Below, in pieces: positions 58,686 through 64,000 of a stretch of 64,000 bases of DNA (positions are counted from its first letter, which is position 1; each line of letters begins with the position of its first letter). The stretch lies in NCBI RefSeq assembly GCF_022814725.1, contig NZ_CP093442.1, forward strand, positions 372,001 through 436,000, in the 5' to 3' direction. A program made the translations under genes and the position numbers. The notes under the pieces were generated by a model. That model did no database searches, was not told where the DNA came from, and saw nothing but the letters and a program-made list of their open reading frames with translations. Source of the stretch: Bdellovibrio reynosensis. Its GTDB lineage: Bacteria > Bdellovibrionota > Bdellovibrionia > Bdellovibrionales > Bdellovibrionaceae.

Positions 58686-60969
58686 AAAAATCGTAAGTAG
58701 GGCCTTAGCTTGCGGCATCGCTTTAAGCTCTGTCGGATGCAGCGAGTTTTTAAATGGCAAAAAGACAGAACCCGAAGTTATCGAATTTTCGGACACGCGT
58801 TTTAAATGCTTGCAGGCCATTCCAGCCCAGCTAAAGCTTTATTCTATTGGTGAAGCGCAAGCAGAAGAAGTCAAACAGGGCTTTAATTGTATGAGTGAGG
58901 CCCTAAGATATTTTAATAAGCGGACTTTCGGTTCCATTGATGGCGGTTATACCGTTGAAGAAATGCGTCGTTTCTTTGGCAAATATTTTTTAAAACAAAA
59001 CAACGTCACCCCGGAATTTGCAGCCGAGTTAATGAAAATTAAAAGAGCCCTGTTAGGGGGCTCTACGGCCTATATCACTAAAGATGAAATCACGCGTTTG
59101 ATTGATATTTTAAATGCAGTCCGTGACGAGGCTGTGACGTTGGCTCCGCACATGAAGGTCATTCTTTTGATTTCAAAAAAAGGTGAACTGCCATGGGAAA
59201 CTATTTCGTCGGCCACCGAACAGCTGCGTCTAAGCTTACAAAAGCTTTTAGAAAAAACCCAGATTGCAAAGTCAGACTATAGTTTTGATGACGCTAAAAG
59301 GGCCTTAGCCGGGTTTGGCGAATTCATTCGCGGTGAAGAACCCTTTGCCCCGTATGAACGCTACAGCAACTGGGTGGGCGTTGTAGAAGCTGTGAAGAAT
59401 GTTCTGATGGGACAGCAAGCTCAATTCACGGGGCTTTATCAGTGGAACGATAGCCTTAACACATTGATTTCACTTTACGAGATGGCTTTAAAGTACCACT
59501 ACTCTTTAAGTGATTTAAAGTTTGATAACAAAGAAAAGCTTTCTCAGGCCTCGCAGTTTATGGAGCAAGGTCTTCACCTTTTAGGCAATGCCCATCAAAT
59601 GAAAACCAAAGGACTTATTCCCGTAGCGGACATTGATAATCTGATTGATCAGGCCTTGCCACGAATCACCAAGCAGATTCGCACAAAGTCGATCAAGAAA
59701 ACCTACCGTGCCGTTTTAATGAAGATTTTAGATCCTGAGCGAAAAATGGATTCTAGATCCGTATTGGGTTTAGAAAAAAAGCATCTTGCCTCTTTACAGC
59801 GCGAATTCAATATCTGGCGTTTACAGCAAGAGTTTATAGATGGCCTTGGTGATGATAAAAATATTTTTCTGACTCAAGCTCAATTGGTTTCTGCTTTTGA
59901 AAGTTTCGATAAAAACAAAAGTGTCGATGCTGCGGCCCGCGATGATGCCTTTGAACAAAGTGCTTTGCTCGCTGCGTGGCAAGATGTGGGTGAGCTTTAT
60001 AAGTCTTCAATGACTGTGAGCTTCACAGCAGAAGGAAAGCTTGCCATTGCTAAAGCTGCGGCTATCCGCCATACGTGGGCTTCGTTGACTAAGGGTAACA
60101 TCATGCGTGCTTTGTCTCGTCTTCTTCTTTTGGGATACGGGGAAAGTCGTCAAGAACGCATGAGCAAAGTGGGCATGAATGAAACTGGTTTAGTGGGTTG
60201 GTATGCCGATTTTCTAGAATTGGGATTGGATGCAGGAGCCTTTGATCCTCGCTCGGCGAATTCGGGGACGCGCAGCTTTTTAGAGGCGAATTTTTTCACG
60301 TTCAGTGGCGATGGCAACGCCTTGATGGATCAAAAAGAATCCTTTGAATTTGTTAGTACTTTATTCGCGGCAGGTCTTGCTTCATCAGAAGGTTTGCAAA
60401 GTGAATCTTTAGCAGCTCATTGTGCAGTCGCAGAGTTGGATGTATTCGGTAAGCCGTACTTACAAGAGGAATGTTTTAAACAAAACCTTAAAAATAATTT
60501 TGCCAAGTACTTTGCAAATTTACCTGGAATGGTCCGTTATATTGCGGATTTAAATCAAGCGCGATGGGAAGAATTCTATCGCCACCTTGCGGTGGCTTCG
60601 GCGGCTCCGAATCAGAAAGTCGGTTTTGTTGAAACAGCCAACATACGCACGATGGTGACAATTCTTCATTACATAGAAGCAGTAGTGGTCATTTTCGATA
60701 AAGATGGGAACACGAAACTTTCTTTAGAAGAAGTTTATGACGCTTCCCCTCGATTTACGCCGTTCTTTAAAACAATTAAAAAAATCACGAATCAAACGCT
60801 TTTAGAAGAGGGCTTTGCGTACCTTGTTTTTAAAGGGACGATTCCAGGAGCGGCGGATTTAACAGGTTTTCAACTGCAGAAGCTGTGGGGCATTAAGGAT
60901 GCAGAACGCATGGAAATTGTGCGTTTATTTGGAACTTTGAAGGATGAATTGAACAAGCCAAAAAATTAA
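58675..60969 (+). CDS. EF-hand lipoprotein, cassette copy B (one internal repeat)
   Basis: The 764-residue product has lipobox 'LSSVGC' (Cys22). Module A 'LMKIKRALLGGSTAYITKDE' begins about 119 and module B 'WVGVVEAVKNVLMG' about 232, once each, against twice in the 1018-residue copy A. One A-B unit accounts for most of the length difference. Two EF-hand-like loops occur: 'FDKNKSVDAAARDDAF' (about 412) and the canonical 'FDKDGNTKLSLEE' (about 674). The body is helical, as in copy A. It overlaps the barrel gene by 11 bases and is followed after 14 bases by another exported protein gene. Confidence 0.78.
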   Translation: MSFKKIVSRALACGIALSSVGCSEFLNGKKTEPEVIEFSDTRFKCLQAIPAQLKLYSIGEAQAEEVKQGFNCMSEALRYFNKRTFGSIDGGYTVEEMRRFFGKYFLKQNNVTPEFAAELMKIKRALLGGSTAYITKDEITRLIDILNAVRDEAVTLAPHMKVILLISKKGELPWETISSATEQLRLSLQKLLEKTQIAKSDYSFDDAKRALAGFGEFIRGEEPFAPYERYSNWVGVVEAVKNVLMGQQAQFTGLYQWNDSLNTLISLYEMALKYHYSLSDLKFDNKEKLSQASQFMEQGLHLLGNAHQMKTKGLIPVADIDNLIDQALPRITKQIRTKSIKKTYRAVLMKILDPERKMDSRSVLGLEKKHLASLQREFNIWRLQQEFIDGLGDDKNIFLTQAQLVSAFESFDKNKSVDAAARDDAFEQSALLAAWQDVGELYKSSMTVSFTAEGKLAIAKAAAIRHTWASLTKGNIMRALSRLLLLGYGESRQERMSKVGMNETGLVGWYADFLELGLDAGAFDPRSANSGTRSFLEANFFTFSGDGNALMDQKESFEFVSTLFAAGLASSEGLQSESLAAHCAVAELDVFGKPYLQEECFKQNLKNNFAKYFANLPGMVRYIADLNQARWEEFYRHLAVASAAPNQKVGFVETANIRTMVTILHYIEAVVVIFDKDGNTKLSLEEVYDASPRFTPFFKTIKKITNQTLLEEGFAYLVFKGTIPGAADLTGFQLQKLWGIKDAERMEIVRLFGTLKDELNKPKN

Positions 60970-60983
60970 GATAAGGTCCAAAA

Positions 60984-62048
60984 ATGACCTTAAAATGGCT
61001 TGTTTTGATTATCTTAAGTTTCAGCAGCATAGCCTTTGCTTCTATTGAAGATGAAGTGCCCGTGGTCGTCCGCGAACCTGCAAGCCTTGAAGAGGCCAAA
61101 GCCATTCGTCCTGAAGCCTCGGGGCGCGTTGATCATTTGATTGATAACAAAACCCTTAAGGCCATCAGTCATTTCAGTGACTGGTATATCGGGGAAGTGA
61201 TTGCCGTGCAGTCGCAAACCCCTGGGGTGGGTATCGTTGGATTTGTTGAAGTCACTGGGATTGAAATAAAATCAGATGGCACCTACATCATCACTTGTGA
61301 TCTTTTAAGACAGTCTCGCTTAAACTTTATTCAAGTGGGCGATCAAATCATGCACTTGGATTTAAGTTCTGAAAATCCAAAGTACAAAGGGACCACCGAT
61401 CTTTTAATCAAAGAACAAGGTAAAAATATTTCTTCTAAGTATAAACCTCTGTTCACTCAAGGTGTTGCTGCCGGTGAAACGGCGGAAACTTTGTGGGAAG
61501 GTGAATATCTTGTTACTTGGTACGGTCAGGTCAATTACGGCCTTAAAAAATGGTTAACCATCAATACTGTGGTCCCCGCTGATTTATTGGGTGCTGCCAA
61601 TGGCAGTGTGAAGTTTCAATTGTATGAATCCTATTCGAATGTTTTTGCTGCGGGTTTAAATTTTACGAAAATTCCTAATCAAACGAATTCAACCCTGAAT
61701 TTAAATATTCACTGGGATTCGTATTCCTCGGAAAGCGTTGTTTCACATACGTTTTTATCCATCGCCCTTTTTAGTTTTGAAGAAGCCGAAGATGCCACGG
61801 CCATCAAATCGTTAGGTACAAGTTCTTTGCAATCAGGCAGCGAATTCATTTTAGACAACTGGGATCGCATCTTAGTGGGACCGAGTTATAATTTCGAGAA
61901 AAAAGCCGTCGGGGGATTTTTAACTTATCTCAAAATTTGGGATAAGTTCCACTTAAGCTTTTCTGCCAACTCCACAGATATTACCTCTTTAAAGTTGTCA
62001 CCGGTGGACGGGTATTACTTCTTGTTTGATGCTTACTGGAGATTCTAA
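60984..62048 (+). CDS. Putative outer-membrane or periplasmic protein, third gene of cassette B
   Basis: The 354-residue product has signal peptide MTLKWLVLIILSFSSIAFA. A small beta domain (about 30-140: 'DWYIGEVIAVQSQTPGVGIV', 'ICDLLRQ'-type strands) precedes barrel-like strands ('FQLYESYSNVFAAGLNF', 'TNSTLNLNIHWDSY'). It ends 'YYFLFDAYWRF' with a terminal Phe. No counterpart follows cassette A. Its stop shares a base with the next start (TAATG), so it is in one transcript with the rRNA methyltransferase. Confidence 0.65.
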   Translation: MTLKWLVLIILSFSSIAFASIEDEVPVVVREPASLEEAKAIRPEASGRVDHLIDNKTLKAISHFSDWYIGEVIAVQSQTPGVGIVGFVEVTGIEIKSDGTYIITCDLLRQSRLNFIQVGDQIMHLDLSSENPKYKGTTDLLIKEQGKNISSKYKPLFTQGVAAGETAETLWEGEYLVTWYGQVNYGLKKWLTINTVVPADLLGAANGSVKFQLYESYSNVFAAGLNFTKIPNQTNSTLNLNIHWDSYSSESVVSHTFLSIALFSFEEAEDATAIKSLGTSSLQSGSEFILDNWDRILVGPSYNFEKKAVGGFLTYLKIWDKFHLSFSANSTDITSLKLSPVDGYYFLFDAYWRF

Positions 62049-63229
62049 TGAGTCGCTTTTTTGTTTCAACGCCACTGGGGTTTGAAGAGCGAACTCTGGC
62101 AGATCTAAAAGCTATCTGGCCCCATCTTCTGGGGAAGGATGCAAAACCCCACGGTCTTCCCTGTACTGAAGTGCAAGTTCTTGAAGGGGGTCTTGAATTT
62201 GAAGCTGATCTTTTCATCGGATTGCAGCTTAATTTTTTCTTAAAGACAGCCAACAGAGTTTTATTGCGGATGGCATCTTTCAAGGCCCGGGATCTGCCGA
62301 AATTCTATCAGAAATTCAAATCTCTTCCGTGGTTAGAATATCTGGCTTCAGCAAATGTAGAATGGGAAGTCGCTGCGAAAACCAGCCGCCTTAATAACGA
62401 AAAACGTCTGCAAGAAAGTGCTGAACAGGCCTTAACGGAAATCTTTGCGAATATAAAACCGTCTGCACAACCTTGTGGCAGCATCTTTATCAGAATGGAA
62501 GACGATGTCTGCACCATCAGCTTAGATACGACCGGCGAACATTTGCACAAGCGGGGGTGGACTGTTCTTAAGGGTGAAGCCCCTTTGCGGGAAACCATCG
62601 CTAGCTTTTTAATCAAAGAGCTGGTTGACGGGGATACGGATCTTTCAGAGGTCACATTGTTTGATCCAATGATGGGGGCTGGAACCTTTTTAACCGAGGC
62701 CCGTTCTTTAGCTGCGGGACAATTCGTAAGACCTTTTGCCTTTCAAAAATGGAAAAAAGCGCCGAAGCTTTTTTTATCGAATAGTTTTGCGTTCAATTAT
62801 TCTTTGCCGCCAGCCAAAACTTTTAAAAAGTTCATTGGAAAAGACATCAATTCTGAAATGCTTGAAGTGGTAGAAAAAAATTTTCAGGAAGTTGAAAGGC
62901 AGATTTCCTTGGTGCAAAAGAAGGCGTTTTCTAAAGCTGATCTTGATGTGTCCCAAGGGGACTCTTTAATGGGGCCAAGTTTAGCAGCAGAAAACCTGTG
63001 GATGATTGTGAATCCTCCCTACGGAGAACGCCTTCCCACAGCCTCAGGAGAGGGGCTTAAGGGTCTTGCCCATGAGCTGTGCAGTCGCTATACCCCCCGC
63101 AGGATAGGCCTGCTTTATCCAGACAAAGAAAAGGTTCAGCCGGTGCCACAAGGCTACCGCCGCCTTAAAGAGATTAAAATCAACAATGGCGGCATTCGCT
63201 GTCTGTATACAGTTTTGACACGCCTTTAG
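62048..63229 (+). CDS. RlmL/RlmK-type 23S rRNA guanine-N2 methyltransferase
   Basis: The 393-residue protein has an N-terminal ferredoxin-like/THUMP part (about 1-165, 'VDTTGEHLHKRGW'-type end), then a Rossmann methyltransferase. SAM motif 'FDPMMGAGTFLTEA' is at about 202-215, 'GKDINSEMLEVVEKN' at about 264-278, and the catalytic motif 'NPPYGERLP' at about 320-328. N-P-P-Y is the target-base motif of N2/N6 amino methylases, and the THUMP layout points to RlmL's 23S G2445 type. It is coupled by TAATG to the exported protein upstream. Confidence 0.85.
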   Translation: MSRFFVSTPLGFEERTLADLKAIWPHLLGKDAKPHGLPCTEVQVLEGGLEFEADLFIGLQLNFFLKTANRVLLRMASFKARDLPKFYQKFKSLPWLEYLASANVEWEVAAKTSRLNNEKRLQESAEQALTEIFANIKPSAQPCGSIFIRMEDDVCTISLDTTGEHLHKRGWTVLKGEAPLRETIASFLIKELVDGDTDLSEVTLFDPMMGAGTFLTEARSLAAGQFVRPFAFQKWKKAPKLFLSNSFAFNYSLPPAKTFKKFIGKDINSEMLEVVEKNFQEVERQISLVQKKAFSKADLDVSQGDSLMGPSLAAENLWMIVNPPYGERLPTASGEGLKGLAHELCSRYTPRRIGLLYPDKEKVQPVPQGYRRLKEIKINNGGIRCLYTVLTRL

Positions 63230-63312
63230 AATTTTCAGGAATTAGTCAGAAATCCGTGACTAGGCGTCTTCCCTCTAGAAACTTACCGAGTTTCAAGTTA
63301 GATTCCTGGTCC

Positions 63313-64000
63313 ATGAAAACATCATCTCTTTTAGCAGCATTATTTCTTGGTTCCTCACTCTTAACCTCCGCTTGTACGCCTGCAGATAAGGCTGTCACTG
63401 AAAAAGATCTGCGCTTAAAAATCCAGGCGCAGAATGATAGAAAAGCTAAAAAGAAATCTAAAGATGGTGGCCGATCTAATTCCTCTAGCGGGGCAAGAAT
63501 TGGCTTCTTTTCATTGTCTTCGCTCATTCTAGATAAAGAGGTAGAGTCGGTTGAACTTTATCGCTTGGCGGCGGAAATTGATAAAGGCGATAAATCCAAT
63601 GCACGTATCAAAGACCGCCAAGAAAAAGATGGGACTGTTTCGCTGGTGATTTCTCTTGATAACGCAGAAGTTAATTATACAACGACCCAAGGTTCTTTTA
63701 AGACGTCACAAAAAAAGACGTACAATGTTTTATCGACAGCTGATGAGTTGACCGTAACTGCTGCGAATATAAAACAATCTTTTGATAAAACGAATTCAGA
63801 AAAAGGCAAAACTTACGCAAACCTTGGTGAAGAAAATTATAAAATTTCAGCGAAAGAAAAATCGGATTCTGTTTTAGAGATCACTTTGACGACAAAAAGC
63901 AAAGTGCAAATTTCTAAAGAAGGTCAAAAAGCTTTTGAAAATTTCAATCTTGTGGTTGTGACCGAAGTTGATAAAGAAAGTTTGGCGACGGAAAATGTAA
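63313..64000 (+). CDS. Lipoprotein of unknown function (3' truncated by window end)
   Basis: The frame stays open from ATG 63313 to the last base (229 codons visible), so the gene continues beyond the window. Lipobox 'LLTSAC' gives acylated Cys21. A Lys-rich linker with 'RKAKKKSKDGG' follows. After that come repeated beta-strand pairs with a Lys/Ser/Thr-rich surface ('VSLVISLDNAEVNY', 'VLEITLTTKSKVQIS'), like a beta-sandwich or beta-helix. No family recognised. No strong ribosome site precedes the start. Confidence 0.65.
   Translation, partial: MKTSSLLAALFLGSSLLTSACTPADKAVTEKDLRLKIQAQNDRKAKKKSKDGGRSNSSSGARIGFFSLSSLILDKEVESVELYRLAAEIDKGDKSNARIKDRQEKDGTVSLVISLDNAEVNYTTTQGSFKTSQKKTYNVLSTADELTVTAANIKQSFDKTNSEKGKTYANLGEENYKISAKEKSDSVLEITLTTKSKVQISKEGQKAFENFNLVVVTEVDKESLATENV

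Noticed and set aside
1-64000. tRNA, rRNA, CRISPR, prophage or insertion sequence
   Set aside because: Looked for cloverleaf T-arm motifs, regularly spaced repeats, integrases and transposases; none found.

Overview
The window looks like chromosomal DNA of a Bdellovibrio-like predatory bacterium (Bdellovibrionota). This is inferred from style and content. GC is moderate (mid-40s percent by eye). There are many signal-peptide and lipobox proteins with no obvious relatives, several in paralogous sets. C-termini suggest outer-membrane beta-barrels, there is a cyclic-di-GMP HD-GYP enzyme, and gene packing is tight with short stop/start overlaps. Ordinary chromosomal genes (uvrA, dcd, rpmG, folE2, maf, cdd, waaA) are interleaved. 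No rRNA, tRNA, CRISPR array, phage or insertion sequence was seen.

Layout. 0-4.4 kb: the end of a PpiD-like chaperone gene, a degenerate pterin-synthase-fold protein, a secreted EEP nuclease/phosphatase, cdd-maf and folE2. 4.4-11.5 kb: two tandem copies of a gene for a secreted protein of about 1140 residues, each with a matching upstream block. 11.5-18.4 kb: a Fur-family regulator whose terminator hairpin contains the next gene's start codon, uvrA with a shortened insertion domain, a DUF475 membrane protein, a DMT exporter and a ferredoxin-NADP reductase-like protein. 18.4-28.1 kb: mostly exported proteins (a family shared with 45.7 kb, a papain-like candidate, a poly-Gly lipoprotein, a solute-binding-like protein), an HD-GYP phosphodiesterase, a DUF1338 enzyme, an M14 peptidase and an alpha/beta hydrolase.

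28.2-32.7 kb and 57.3-62.0 kb hold two diverged copies of one cassette. An outer-membrane barrel gene overlaps, by exactly 11 bp, a gene for a large EF-hand lipoprotein. The longer lipoprotein (1018 against 764 residues) carries one extra internal repeat of about 230 residues. 33-35 kb holds rpmG-dcd-lipoprotein and a ChaN-like protein. 35.1-45.0 kb is a signalling block: CheY-like regulator, CheA-like kinase, FecR/Fn3 envelope protein, membrane SpoIIE phosphatase, STAS protein and a multidomain response regulator. It suggests an envelope-sensing phosphorelay alongside partner switching.

The 736-bp gap at 45.0-45.75 kb contains two copies, in opposite orientation, of a long inverted-repeat element. 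Its stems differ in sequence between copies but stay paired, and a small transcript-like unit with a terminator lies between them. 45.7-57.2 kb holds the second member of the 18.5-kb family, a NadR-like NTPase, a phospholipase D/cardiolipin synthase, an RNase Z-like hydrolase, a FabMG-like enzyme, a BtuF-like protein without a signal peptide, and the LPS core genes waaA and a heptosyltransferase. The window ends with an RlmL-like rRNA methyltransferase and a truncated lipoprotein gene.

The best candidates for something undescribed are the covarying repeat element, the barrel/EF-hand lipoprotein cassette, and the FecR-CheA-SpoIIE-STAS block.
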